DNA of 47,037 bases from IMG/VR virus record IMGVR_UViG_3300008266_000095, positions 1-47,037 of that record; one strand, 5' to 3'. Origin of the DNA: a virus. The notes under the pieces are model-generated. The model worked only from the letters and a program-made list of their open reading frames with translations, searched no databases and was not told where the DNA came from. This document shows positions 6,000 through 13,981 of this stretch, in pieces (within the stretch, counting starts at the first letter, position 1; every line of letters starts with the position of its first letter). A program made the translations under genes and the position numbers.

Positions 6000-6198
6000 T
6001 CGCATCCCATACCTTGCGGCGGCCTATGCCATCAATGAGGAGCGCCAGCGCTGGACGCCCTCTAACTCTGGCCCGGAAGCCCGCGCGCACCTCACGGAAG
6101 CCCTTGACCGGCTGGCGCATAGTCTGGCAAGGCAATTGCAACCTGACGCCCACGCGGCCTTTATGGAACGCAGCGGCACAATCAAGCGGAGAGACTGA
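5992..6198 (+). CDS. Hypothetical protein with TTG start, 68 aa
   Basis: Translation most likely starts at TTG 5992, because a strong AGGAGG lies just upstream and no ATG is available. The start overlaps the previous stop by 8 bases. The protein begins MTNRIPYLAAAYAINEERQR and is helical throughout. No family is recognised. Confidence 0.6.
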   Translation: MTNRIPYLAAAYAINEERQRWTPSNSGPEARAHLTEALDRLAHSLARQLQPDAHAAFMERSGTIKRRD

Positions 6199-6201
6199 CA
6201 C

Positions 6202-6720
6202 ATGGAAAACCCGTTCAAAGGATGGGACCGGGGCTTTAACGTCATGGTCCTGCGGATGGCGGAGATTGTCGCCCCGTCGTTCCAGCGTGGCCCAGACGCC
6301 CCCGAGACGCTGGAAGCCCTCACGTCGTACGTCGAGAAACACGGCAACATCAAGGTTTCAGACCAGAACATGGCGGGCAACGTGTTCGGGAGCGACGATG
6401 TAAACCTCGCGTTCCGTGCGTGGCACGACTGGACGCACTGGCGGCATCAGCTACCGTTCACCCCGGAGGGCGAGCGCGCGGCCTATGAGCATCAGCTTAC
6501 GGACATGATGAAGGTCTACGGCGTCGATGCAACGTCGATGCGATGGGCGCAAATGCTCTATGCGGAGGTTGTCGGCCAGACGGAATACAAAGAGCGCTGG
6601 GGCGTGTTCCCGCGCGAGCAAATGGCCTTCGACCTCGCCTATCTGGTCAACCCCCATGCAGCCGTCGAGATGGGCGGCTTTCACGCCCTCGACCTTACCG
6701 GAGCGCAAGCCAATGTCTGA
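6202..6720 (+). CDS. Conserved-looking hypothetical phage protein with a His-rich motif
   Basis: This encodes 172 aa. The centre has FRAWHDWTHWRHQLPF at about 70-85, with three His and an Asp spaced H-D-x-x-H-x-x-H, which could bind a metal. EHQLTDMM and FDLAYLVNPHAAVEMG follow. I do not recognise the family and assign no activity. The stop overlaps the start of the next gene by 8 bases. Confidence 0.7.
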   Translation: MENPFKGWDRGFNVMVLRMAEIVAPSFQRGPDAPETLEALTSYVEKHGNIKVSDQNMAGNVFGSDDVNLAFRAWHDWTHWRHQLPFTPEGERAAYEHQLTDMMKVYGVDATSMRWAQMLYAEVVGQTEYKERWGVFPREQMAFDLAYLVNPHAAVEMGGFHALDLTGAQANV

Positions 6721-6958
6721 CGCCTTCACCCGCGCCATGGACGCCATGGACGCCGTACGACTGCAATGCACGATCCACCCGGACGAGCGCATCACGATCA
6801 CCAAGCTCCAAGCCCAGAAGCTGCACGAGCATGGCGTGGCCCATCCCGGCGAGGACTGCGACGGCCCATGCTACACGCTTGCGGACGGCAAGGGCTGGCT
6901 GGACGTTGAACCCATCCTAGGCGGCTCCACGCAATTCGTGGACTTCCTGCGCCAATAG
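6713..6958 (+). CDS. Hypothetical protein, 81 aa
   Basis: It starts at ATG 6713 inside the end of the previous gene, with GGAG upstream. The sequence includes LQCTIHPDERITITKLQAQ and a CDGPCYTLADGKGW segment; the three Cys and several His could form a small metal site, but no known pattern fits. A CGTACG palindrome lies at 6754. Confidence 0.65.
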   Translation: MSDAFTRAMDAMDAVRLQCTIHPDERITITKLQAQKLHEHGVAHPGEDCDGPCYTLADGKGWLDVEPILGGSTQFVDFLRQ

Positions 6959-7037
6959 CCCGAGGCGGCTAAGCCTGCCGTACGACATGGGCGGTAGGCG
7001 GGACCAGCTAGCAGGTGTCCTTAACAACAGCTAGCAG

Positions 7038-7076
7038 CCGCGCGATAGGGGTTGTCTCCTTACCCTAGGCGCGCGG
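7038..7076 (+). promoter_or_regulatory. Hairpin in the 6959-7100 gap
   Basis: CCGCGCGATAGGG (7038-7050) pairs with CCCTAGGCGCGCGG (7063-7076) with one small internal loop, giving about 12 bp. Just before it CAGCTAGCAG occurs twice (at about 7007 and 7029). There is no U tract. It may separate two groups of early genes by attenuation or RNA processing. Apart from this and a CGTACG at 6979 the gap holds no gene I can support. Confidence 0.4.
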
Positions 7077-7100
7077 CACAACATTTGCGAGGATCACACC

Positions 7101-7304
7101 ATGACACAGACAAAAACCAAGCCGGTCGGGTTCGTTTACAAAGGCGCGAAGGCGTCTTACTACCGACTGCAATACGGCTACTATAACACAACGCCCGACG
7201 CTGCGTCCGGCTACCCGCGCCTGAGCGCCATTATGAAGCTCAAGGGCGAGAACGCCGTGGACATCTTCAAGGCGTGCGATGGCCTGCCGGAGAGCGAGCG
7301 ATGA
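7101..7304 (+). CDS. Hypothetical protein, 67 aa
   Basis: This is a small basic, Tyr-rich protein (KASYYRLQYGYYNTT). It begins MTQTKTKPVGF after a GAGGA-type ribosome binding site. No family is recognised. Its stop overlaps the next start as ATGA. Confidence 0.65.
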   Translation: MTQTKTKPVGFVYKGAKASYYRLQYGYYNTTPDAASGYPRLSAIMKLKGENAVDIFKACDGLPESER

Positions 7305-7480
7305 GCAAGCGCAAGACAATCTCTATCCTTGTGCGCGTCAGCATCCCGCGCGACATGTCGGCGTCAGACGGGCGGCGCGAGGTTCGCAACCTGATCCGGC
7401 ACGGCGTCGGCTACTTCACCAATGCGGGCGACGATGACGGCGTGAAGCTGAAAGGGTGCCGAGGTGTCAGGAATGCTTAA
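7301..7480 (+). CDS. Hypothetical protein, 59 aa
   Basis: It starts at ATG 7301 in an ATGA overlap with the previous gene. The protein is basic with a beta-like start (KRKTISILVRVSIPRDM) and the end KLKGCRGVRNA. It overlaps the sulfotransferase-like gene by a few codons. No family is recognised. Confidence 0.6.
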   Translation: MSKRKTISILVRVSIPRDMSASDGRREVRNLIRHGVGYFTNAGDDDGVKLKGCRGVRNA

Positions 7481-8018
7481 GCGCATGGTCATAGCTCTGC
7501 CCCGGTCTGGCACAACATGGGCGGCCAACTTCTTCAGCGTGCCCGGCGAGACGATGGTGCATGATCCCCTGTACCACACCCACTATTCCGACTGGAACAA
7601 GACGTACGACGCGGTAAGCTGCACGGGCATCTACGACTGGCCCGAGTTCGTGGCGGCGCAGACGTGTCCCATCCTGATCCTTCACCGGCCCCTGCACGAG
7701 ATACGGCTGAGCATCTACCAGCGCTATCAGGAGGGCTCTAACTGGCTCCTGCCCGATGCTGAGCAGCGCCTGCTGCGTCTGGAGCGGCCCGGCGTGATGG
7801 TGGCGCACTGGCGCGGCCTGTTCAATCCCGAGATAGCGGCGCGCATGTGGCGGCATCTGCACATGCCCGCGCAGTTCGACGCCGTACGACACAAGGAACT
7901 GTCGAAGATGCGGGTTGACCCGGTCAAGCCCGAGCCCGACGACGCGGACCAAGGCTTGCACCGCAGGCTCATGGCCGAGTTGCGCGAGCGCGACGAGCGT
8001 GCTAGGAACGTGGTCTAG
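7473..8018 (+). CDS. Sulfotransferase-like protein
   Basis: This encodes 181 aa from ATG 7473, preferred because GAGGTG at 7461-7466 is a fitting ribosome binding site. GTG 7464 would add 3 residues. The N terminus has IALPRSGTTWAANFF, the 5'-phosphosulfate loop of PAPS-dependent sulfotransferases (P10-R-S-G-T-T-W16). LILHRPLHEIRLSIYQRY at about 68-85 has the R...S spacing (R72, S80) of the 3'-phosphate-binding motif. The protein is short for the family (usually 250-300 aa), so it is a minimal domain. A phage sulfotransferase could modify host glycans, a small molecule or a protein; nothing here shows the acceptor. Neighbours are small genes of unknown function. Confidence 0.7.
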   Translation: MLKRMVIALPRSGTTWAANFFSVPGETMVHDPLYHTHYSDWNKTYDAVSCTGIYDWPEFVAAQTCPILILHRPLHEIRLSIYQRYQEGSNWLLPDAEQRLLRLERPGVMVAHWRGLFNPEIAARMWRHLHMPAQFDAVRHKELSKMRVDPVKPEPDDADQGLHRRLMAELRERDERARNVV

Positions 8019-8027
8019 GAGGCACAC

Positions 8028-8666
8028 ATGGGCCGATTTAAGACTAGCGATGTCGTGCGCTGGCCTCCCGAGGTCAAAGAGGCCGCGAAGCTTGTGATGG
8101 ATTGGGCGCTCGACAATAGCGAGGCCAGCGTCACACAGCCCCTTCTGAGCGCCGCGCTCGCCGTGATTAACGGGAACTACAAGGCCGACGCCATCAAGGA
8201 CGGGCTCGACAAGCCTGACGGACGTACGACGCAATACGGCGTCCGCATAGCGGCGGTGCATCCCGAGAGCGGGGACTACCTCGCAGCCGGGCCATGGACG
8301 TACGGCCTAGCGGGCATGGACAGTGTCTGGAAGTATGTCTCCGAGAACGCATGGCAGCTATACGAGGGCATGGAAGCTATGCCCATCGAACTCACCGAGG
8401 CCGATCTGCGCGAGCGCACCAATACGGCACGAGTGGCGATGTCTCGCCGGGCTGACGGCGTGGCCGTGGTCCGTGTCCGCTTCTCATGGCAGAAGAAATT
8501 CGAGCGCAAGAACATCCGGCGCGGCGCAGACCCGAGCGAGGTTGTCGCCACGTCATGGAGCACACAGGCGGCACAGGTTAACGTCTGGATCGCCCCGACT
8601 GAAGCGGCCCGAGCTATGGACGTTGCCGAGCGCGCGGCCCGCCACCCCTTGGCCTATCTGGAGTAG
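8028..8666 (+). CDS. Hypothetical protein, 212 aa
   Basis: A good GGAGG ribosome binding site precedes ATG 8028. The protein mixes helices (EVKEAAKLVMDWALDN) and beta-like parts (TTQYGVRIAAVHPESGDY). A basic stretch FSWQKKFERKNIRRG lies at about 152-166. It has no signal peptide, membrane span or motif I recognise. It holds two CGTACG copies (8223, 8299). Confidence 0.7.
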   Translation: MGRFKTSDVVRWPPEVKEAAKLVMDWALDNSEASVTQPLLSAALAVINGNYKADAIKDGLDKPDGRTTQYGVRIAAVHPESGDYLAAGPWTYGLAGMDSVWKYVSENAWQLYEGMEAMPIELTEADLRERTNTARVAMSRRADGVAVVRVRFSWQKKFERKNIRRGADPSEVVATSWSTQAAQVNVWIAPTEAARAMDVAERAARHPLAYLE

Positions 8667-8672
8667 CGTACG

Positions 8673-8981
8673 ATGGACGTGATTGTTGACAAGCTCTGCC
8701 CGCCAGCGGGCTTTGGCTCTGGCGCGACCCATGGCCGCCGTACGTTCGGCGCTTCACTGGTCAGTGCGCCCGGCCCGTTCTGGATCAGGAAGATCAAGCT
8801 GACGCCCGAGGGGTACGATCCCGGCGGTGCTTATTGGGGACCAGCGCCCCGCCCGCATGGGAACGACCTGTACGGCTACCTGTCCACGAATGGGACGATC
8901 AGCGGCTTCGTGTGGGCCAAGGATCGCAAGGAAGCCAAGACCCGACTGAAAGAGCGTCACCCCAACGCCAAGATGGCCTGA
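8673..8981 (+). CDS. Hypothetical protein, 102 aa
   Basis: The start ATG 8673 directly abuts a CGTACG palindrome (8667-8672). Features are a Gly-rich centre (DPGGAYWGPAPRPHGNDLYG) and a basic end (AKDRKEAKTRLKERHPNA). The G-G-x-Y-W-G...L-Y pattern recurs in phage proteins of unknown function. No role is assigned. Confidence 0.65.
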   Translation: MDVIVDKLCPPAGFGSGATHGRRTFGASLVSAPGPFWIRKIKLTPEGYDPGGAYWGPAPRPHGNDLYGYLSTNGTISGFVWAKDRKEAKTRLKERHPNAKMA

Positions 8982-8988
8982 AACCTGC

Positions 8989-9045
8989 ATGTTGTTCATG
9001 GTAGCGTTAGTATGTGTCATTCTGTTCGCGACGAAGGAAGACTAG
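8989..9045 (+). CDS. Possible 18-aa hydrophobic peptide
   Basis: ATG 8989 to TAG 9045 fits exactly into the gap between two genes and reads MLFMVALVCVILFATKED, one short membrane-like helix with a charged end. No clear ribosome binding site is seen. It could equally be chance. Confidence 0.2.
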   Translation: MLFMVALVCVILFATKED

Positions 9046-9048
9046 CCA

Positions 9049-9294
9049 ATGCGACAGCACGAGGTTGCCATCTACAAGCCCGGCGAGCCGATGCGGGACG
9101 TACGACCGTCTGCCCATCGGATCAAGACGATCCGCGAGCCGGACGGCACAGTAGTAGGGTTCGGCGTGACGGCACCGGGCGGCGAGGTAATCGTGACCCG
9201 CTGGGCGACGATGGGCGCGGCCCTCGCGAAGCTGAACGAGACGTGTGACTACATTTACGGCCCCATGTGGCGGCCAAGGGAGGAAGTGCGATGA
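9049..9294 (+). CDS. Hypothetical protein, 81 aa
   Basis: GAAGGAAG precedes ATG 9049. The middle (GTVVGFGVTAPGGEVIVTRW) looks like a small beta sheet, followed by one helix. It ends in an ATGA overlap with the next gene. No family is recognised. Confidence 0.65.
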   Translation: MRQHEVAIYKPGEPMRDVRPSAHRIKTIREPDGTVVGFGVTAPGGEVIVTRWATMGAALAKLNETCDYIYGPMWRPREEVR

Positions 9295-9782
9295 CTACCG
9301 AGGCATACAGCCCCAAGGTGGGCGATGAGGCGTGGATCACCGAGCGGCGCTATGGTGAGACGAAGGCGCTCTACAAGGGCAAGGTCAGCAAGGTCACAGC
9401 CACGCTGCAAGTCGTGGTGGACTACCCCTATCAGGGCCGTACGCTCCAACTGCGCTTCAAGCCCTCGCGCTACACGAGCAAGGATTGGGACGCCATGGGG
9501 CAGTCCACCTACTCGAACACCTACTACGCCCTCTACACCGGCCCCGGCCTGAATGACGCCGTACGTCTGAAGCTGCGGCGCGAGCACGCGATCATGCGCG
9601 GCGGCTACAGGCTGAGCGCGGCGCTCAAGGTCGTGAAAGACCTTCACTTCCGCTACGACGACAAGCCCGAGCAGATGGCGGCGCACCGCGAAGTGGTCCA
9701 GAAACTGCTTGACGCCATCGACGCCAACGTGGAACTGCACAATATGCCGGAGCCCCCGGCTGAACCGGAGAACGACGAATGA
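9291..9782 (+). CDS. Hypothetical protein, 163 aa
   Basis: It starts at ATG 9291 in an ATGA overlap, with GGGAGGAAG upstream. Residues 1-60 look like a beta-rich, SH3-like fold (KVGDEAWITERRYGETKALY, then GKVSKVTATLQVVVDY). The rest is helical with an acidic, Pro-rich tail. No known motif is seen. It ends in an ATGA overlap with the next gene. Confidence 0.65.
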   Translation: MTTEAYSPKVGDEAWITERRYGETKALYKGKVSKVTATLQVVVDYPYQGRTLQLRFKPSRYTSKDWDAMGQSTYSNTYYALYTGPGLNDAVRLKLRREHAIMRGGYRLSAALKVVKDLHFRYDDKPEQMAAHREVVQKLLDAIDANVELHNMPEPPAEPENDE

Positions 9783-10231
9783 ACATCGCGAAGACCATCA
9801 TCGACGGCCTGAGCTTCTACGAGCGCCGCGCCGTACGTCACAAGGCCCGGATGGAGCAGCGCCGCGAGCGCTACCTGAACCCGCCCGACAAAGACCTCGC
9901 CCAGCGCGTTCCGCACCCGGCGACGTTCGTGAAGCCCGCCGACCGCAAGGCATGGCCGCACTTCCTGTCCAAGCTGGCGCTCGCCTGCGGCGTGTCGCTG
10001 GAGGACGCGGAGAAGCTGTGCAGCTTCCGTCACGGCGCTGGCCCCAACCGCTTCAACTACTGGCAGAGGAAAGGCGATGAGAAACAGACAACGCGGCGGC
10101 GTGCTTATCGCGACAGCGAAGCGGGGCAGGAAGCCCGTGCAAAGGCGGACGCACGCTATCGTTCTGCCGTACGGGCGCAATCGGCTGCGGGCATCGCTCG
10201 CATGGCTCGTCTCGCCGCCGGTCGTATTTAA
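9779..10231 (+). CDS. Basic hypothetical protein, 150 aa
   Basis: It starts at ATG 9779 in an ATGA overlap. The protein is strongly basic and helical (FYERRAVRHKARMEQRRER), with a central part around ALACGVSLEDAEKLCSFRHG, and may bind nucleic acid. Its last 50 codons overlap a second reading frame (10077-10268). Third-base G+C is lower in this frame over the overlap, so the end may be evolutionarily constrained by, or secondary to, the other gene. Confidence 0.65.
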   Translation: MNIAKTIIDGLSFYERRAVRHKARMEQRRERYLNPPDKDLAQRVPHPATFVKPADRKAWPHFLSKLALACGVSLEDAEKLCSFRHGAGPNRFNYWQRKGDEKQTTRRRAYRDSEAGQEARAKADARYRSAVRAQSAAGIARMARLAAGRI

Positions 10232-10268
10232 GGCGCTCCTGATCGGGGCGTGGTGCATCGGAGGATGA
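10077..10268 (+). CDS. Possible overlapping small membrane protein, 63 aa
   Basis: ATG 10077 follows AGAGGAAAGG and the frame ends 1 base before the next gene's ATG (TGACATG), the spacing of a real operon member. The N-terminal half is basic (MRNRQRGGVLIATAKRGRKP) and the C-terminal half is hydrophobic (LAWLVSPPVVFKALLIGAWC), one likely membrane span. Third-base G+C is high, as in neighbouring real genes. It overlaps the 150-aa gene by 155 bases in another frame, so one of the two may be spurious at this end. Confidence 0.4.
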   Translation: MRNRQRGGVLIATAKRGRKPVQRRTHAIVLPYGRNRLRASLAWLVSPPVVFKALLIGAWCIGG

Positions 10269-10269
10269 C

Positions 10270-10527
10270 ATGATACTTGACAGGAAACACCCGAAGTTCT
10301 GGCACGGCAAGGTCCGTGTCAGCGAAACCGTGCTCGACGGCGTCACCCGCTATATGGCGGAGTGGCGTTCGTACGGCGGCGAAGACTGGTGGTGGAAGAC
10401 GGTCACGAAGGCGAAGGGGCAGGACGAGTTCTTCCCGTCGCTCGCCCTCGCCCAGCTTGCGGCCAAGCACGCATGGGACAACGACGAGAGCGTGGCCCGT
10501 CAACTGCGCCGGAAGGTCTGGCCGTGA
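10270..10527 (+). CDS. Hypothetical protein, 85 aa
   Basis: GGAGGATG precedes ATG 10270. The protein has a Trp-rich core (WRSYGGEDWWWKTVTK) and a helical end. No family is recognised. It overlaps the next gene's GTG start by 4 bases (GTGA). Confidence 0.65.
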   Translation: MILDRKHPKFWHGKVRVSETVLDGVTRYMAEWRSYGGEDWWWKTVTKAKGQDEFFPSLALAQLAAKHAWDNDESVARQLRRKVWP

Positions 10528-10889
10528 CACCGGCAGAAGCGGCGGAGATACTGTTTCCCGGCCTAGGCTTGCGGAACATCGACGCCGGTATGCAGGCGGA
10601 GATACGCGAGACGTTTGCGCTCATGGTGAAGCTGGACCACCCGGATCAGGGCGGCACAGGAACCATGGTCGTACGTCTGAAGGAAGCGAAGAACGTCCTG
10701 CTCGACCACACGAACGGCGTGAAACCTGCATGTCCAGTCTGCAAAGGTAAAGGCACGGTGAAGGGCACGAAGTTCAAGCCCATCCCCTGTCCACGAGGAT
10801 GCAATGGGAAAGCGAAAGACACCGCGAGCGCAACGATCAAGCGCGCGACCCCCGGCGGAGGCAAGCGTGGCTTCACGATCCCGTCTTGA
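10524..10889 (+). CDS. Mini J-domain protein with zinc-finger-like Cys pairs
   Basis: This encodes 121 aa from GTG 10524. Residues 20-62 look like a J domain: a helix (EIRETFALMVKLD), then HPD at 39-41 in DHPDQGG, then helix III (VRLKEAKNVLLD). A zinc-finger-like region follows with CPVC at 70-73 and CPRGC at 89-93, like one module of DnaJ's CxxCxGxG region. HPD is the motif that stimulates the ATPase of Hsp70, so the protein may recruit host DnaK, for example for replication or assembly. The tail is basic and Gly-rich. The end overlaps the next gene. Confidence 0.65.
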   Translation: MTPAEAAEILFPGLGLRNIDAGMQAEIRETFALMVKLDHPDQGGTGTMVVRLKEAKNVLLDHTNGVKPACPVCKGKGTVKGTKFKPIPCPRGCNGKAKDTASATIKRATPGGGKRGFTIPS

Positions 10890-11685
10890 GGCGGCGGAAT
10901 ACCATCAGGCGATGCAGCGCTTTCTGGAGGGCCACATTAACGTCATGCCCGTGGAAGGCGAGCCGCGTATCCGCGTGCGCCGCCCGCCGACGTTCACCCT
11001 GTCCGGCTATGGCGACGAAGTGTCCATCCGGCCCGGCGACTATGTGCGCGTTGACGACGTGCTCATGGACGAGGCGATCAGGACCGAGGAAGTCGCGGCC
11101 CTCACAAGCCCCGCCAATGCGCCTGTAGAGGCCGCGCTGGAGGAAGTAGCCCTCAACCGGATCGACGCCCTCAACGCAGCGATGAGCCCTCCTGCGCCTC
11201 CTGTGAAGCCCGCCAAGCCCGCTTCCATATCCGAGGAGCGGTTGCGGGCAAGCAGCGAGTACATGGACAACATGCTAGCCAGCCTGATGCGTAGCATGAC
11301 GCACGGCGAAATGGCGAGGCATATTAGGTTCCCTGTCGATGAGCCCAGACACACCACCCGCACCGACCGCGTCCAGATCGACGTACGACTGCATGAAAGG
11401 CAGGTTCCAGAAGCCATGAGCGCCGAAGCACAAACGTTCAAGCAGATGATTAAGCGCGGGCTCGACAAAGAGCTTCTGAAGGCGCTCGTGGCAACCGAGG
11501 GGTTCGGCCTCACCAAAGAGGATTGGGAGGTGCTTCGTACGTCGCTGATCGAGATAGTGCAGGCACATTCCCGGCTTTACTACCGAGGCGAGGTGATGGA
11601 CGACAGTGCTACCGTCACGTTCGAAATCCCGAAGATGACCCTGAGCTTCCGTATGCCGGTTGACAGGCTGCGAGACGGTCTGTAG
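10867..11685 (+). CDS. Hypothetical protein, about 272 aa
   Basis: The start is uncertain. GTG 10867 has a strong GGCGGAGG just upstream and limits overlap with the J-domain gene to 23 bases; ATG 10804 would give 293 aa. The first part is beta-like (SGYGDEVSIRPGDYVRVDDV). An Ala/Pro-rich linker (SPPAPPVKPAKPA) and a helical middle follow. The C terminus ends in beta strands (DSATVTFEIPKMTLSFRM). No motif is recognised. It lies just before the primase-helicase gene. Confidence 0.65.
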   Translation: MASRSRLEAAEYHQAMQRFLEGHINVMPVEGEPRIRVRRPPTFTLSGYGDEVSIRPGDYVRVDDVLMDEAIRTEEVAALTSPANAPVEAALEEVALNRIDALNAAMSPPAPPVKPAKPASISEERLRASSEYMDNMLASLMRSMTHGEMARHIRFPVDEPRHTTRTDRVQIDVRLHERQVPEAMSAEAQTFKQMIKRGLDKELLKALVATEGFGLTKEDWEVLRTSLIEIVQAHSRLYYRGEVMDDSATVTFEIPKMTLSFRMPVDRLRDGL

Positions 11686-11715
11686 AACGGACCCTCGCGA
11701 GGCACCGGAGCGCCC

Positions 11716-13971
11716 ATGGACGAAAAAGCCCTCATTGACCTTGCGCGTTCGGGCATCTCGAAAGAGGACGCCGAGGCATCCGGCATGTTCTATGTCGAGA
11801 ACGCGCAGACAATCTTCCCCGAGTTCCGAGCCCTCCCGGCGCTCGTGATCCCGTACTTCCACCCGACCGAGGCGGATAGTCAGGGCGTGCTGCCCATGAC
11901 GTTCGTACGAAAGGGCCAGCCCGAGCAGTTCGCGCGTGTGCGCTACCTCCGCTTGCCTCCGGCTCCGAAGGACAAGAAACCGCAGCGCTATGACCAGCCG
12001 AAGCAATCCGGCGTGCAGGCGTATTTCAGCCCGCTGTTGAACTGGCCCGACATTTTCGAGAGCACGGACCAGCCCATCTACTTCACCGAGGGCGAGAAGA
12101 AAGCCGCTGCCGGAGCGGCGCAGCTATTCCCCGTCATCGGGCTGGGCGGCGTCTACAACTTCAAGGACAAGGGCGCTGCCAACGAGTTCCTGCCGGTGCT
12201 GGCCTCGATCCCGTGGGCCGGTCGTACGGTCTACATCGTGTACGACAGTGACTATGCTACCAACCCCGACGTTCGCATCGCGTGCGACCGCCTCGCCTCC
12301 GAACTGAGCCTGAAGCGCGGCGCAATTGTGAAGCTGGTCGTGATCCCGAACGGGCCGAAGGGCGACGACGGCAAGCCGACCAAGCAGGGCCTTGACGACT
12401 ACCTTGTGACGTACGGCGTCGAGGCGTTCGAGAAGCTGGTGCTGGAAGCGCCGGACCTCCGCAAGATGGACGCCGAAGTGCTGAACCTGAACAGCGACGT
12501 GGCCTTCATCGAACACGACGGCGTGATCTATGACTTCAAGACGCGCGCCTATCTCGACAAGGCGACCTTCCTGAACGGCTCCGAATACTCGACGCGCTTC
12601 GTGGCGCAGGCCGGGCTACAGGGCAACAAGGTCAAGCGCATCCAGCTTGCCAGCGAATGGCTGGTCCACGAGAAGCACCGCCTCTACCGGGACACGACGT
12701 TCGACCCGGCGACCATGGAACGTACGTTGGACCGCGCAGACGGCGGCAAGAGCCTGAACCTGTGGGAAGGTCTGCCCGAGAGTGAGCCCGGCGACGTGGC
12801 CCCCTTCATGGCGCTGCACGACTACCTGTTCTCCAACCTGCCGGAACAGGACCGCCCGCTCGCGCTCAACCTGCTGGCGTGGAAGGTCCAGAACCCGGCG
12901 GAGCTTCCGCGTATCGCGATCACCCTTCTGGGCGTCGGCAAGCAGGGCTCCGGCAAGTCGCTCTGGGCATCTATCGTACGGGACGTGTTTGGGACGTACG
13001 GCGTCTCGATCCCCTCGTCGGCGCTGGTGTCCGAGTTCAACCCGTGGATGGAAACGAGCCTCTGTGTAGTGATTGACGAGGCCGAGCCCGAGCACGTCTC
13101 CAGCAAGGCGGGCTCCTCCGCCCTCAAGAAATACATCGCAGACGAACGGAACCAGCTTCGCGACCTCTACCGCAAGGGGCGGCAGGTGGACAACCGCTCG
13201 CTAGTGATCCTGACATCGAACCATCCCGAAGTGGGACACCACGAGGAAGGCGACCGCCGCAACTTCGTCGTGTCTGCCCCGGCCAAGCATCCCGAGGGAC
13301 CGGCATTCTATGACCGCGTCGGGGCTTGGGTCCGCAAGGGCGGCGTGAAGCACCTCCGACACTTCCTTCAGACGTACGACCTGAAGGGCTGGCGACCGCC
13401 GCCGGTGGCACCAATGACCGCAGAGAAGCGCATGGCCGCTGCCGAGAGCCGCAGCCCGATCCAGCGCATCGGCATGGCGATGAAGGAAGCGCGCGGCGAC
13501 GGCTTCATCATGGCAACGCTCGACAAGATGCAACTGTGGGCGTCCGAGAACGAAACGAGCCCGAACCAAGAACGGGCCGCCCGAGCGCGCGAAATCGCGC
13601 ACAGCATTATGAACTGGCCCATCCGGCCCTACTATACGCCGGAGGAGTTGGCGACCATGCTGCCGGAGATTGCGTCCATGCTGGGCTATGTCGGCAAGGG
13701 CTTCAACGGCAACGTGCCCGGCAAGATCAGCCGGGAGCTTCGCAGCGTGCAAATTCCCTACCTGTTGAACAAGGACCATCCCGAGGGCTTCATGTACCGG
13801 GGCTCGCGCCAACAATTCCTTGTGGTCGCGGCGTTTGAGGACTATGACGCTCCCATGGGCCAAGACGACTTCGACCGGATGGCCCGTGAGTGGCCGACGT
13901 ACGGCCAGCTTCGTTTGGCGTCTTCCGACCCTCGGGCACAGAAGCTGCAAGTGAAGCACGGAGGCAAATAG
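11716..13971 (+). CDS. Primase-helicase (TOPRIM-like plus SF3-type helicase)
   Basis: This encodes 751 aa. The N-terminal third has a TOPRIM-like module of the DUF3854 type: YFTEGEKKA at about 122-130 (catalytic-type Glu) and IVYDSD at 174-179 (the DxD-like site), then QGLDDYL. The central part has an SF3-like helicase core as in DUF5906 proteins: Walker A GVGKQGSGKS at about 406-415, Walker B VVIDEAE at about 450-456 and motif C LVILTSNHP at about 496-504, followed by RRNFVVSAP. The protein should make primers and unwind DNA at the fork, working with the family A polymerase encoded downstream. Five CGTACG copies lie within it. Confidence 0.88.
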   Translation: MDEKALIDLARSGISKEDAEASGMFYVENAQTIFPEFRALPALVIPYFHPTEADSQGVLPMTFVRKGQPEQFARVRYLRLPPAPKDKKPQRYDQPKQSGVQAYFSPLLNWPDIFESTDQPIYFTEGEKKAAAGAAQLFPVIGLGGVYNFKDKGAANEFLPVLASIPWAGRTVYIVYDSDYATNPDVRIACDRLASELSLKRGAIVKLVVIPNGPKGDDGKPTKQGLDDYLVTYGVEAFEKLVLEAPDLRKMDAEVLNLNSDVAFIEHDGVIYDFKTRAYLDKATFLNGSEYSTRFVAQAGLQGNKVKRIQLASEWLVHEKHRLYRDTTFDPATMERTLDRADGGKSLNLWEGLPESEPGDVAPFMALHDYLFSNLPEQDRPLALNLLAWKVQNPAELPRIAITLLGVGKQGSGKSLWASIVRDVFGTYGVSIPSSALVSEFNPWMETSLCVVIDEAEPEHVSSKAGSSALKKYIADERNQLRDLYRKGRQVDNRSLVILTSNHPEVGHHEEGDRRNFVVSAPAKHPEGPAFYDRVGAWVRKGGVKHLRHFLQTYDLKGWRPPPVAPMTAEKRMAAAESRSPIQRIGMAMKEARGDGFIMATLDKMQLWASENETSPNQERAARAREIAHSIMNWPIRPYYTPEELATMLPEIASMLGYVGKGFNGNVPGKISRELRSVQIPYLLNKDHPEGFMYRGSRQQFLVVAAFEDYDAPMGQDDFDRMAREWPTYGQLRLASSDPRAQKLQVKHGGK

Positions 13972-13981
13972 GAGAGCCAAC

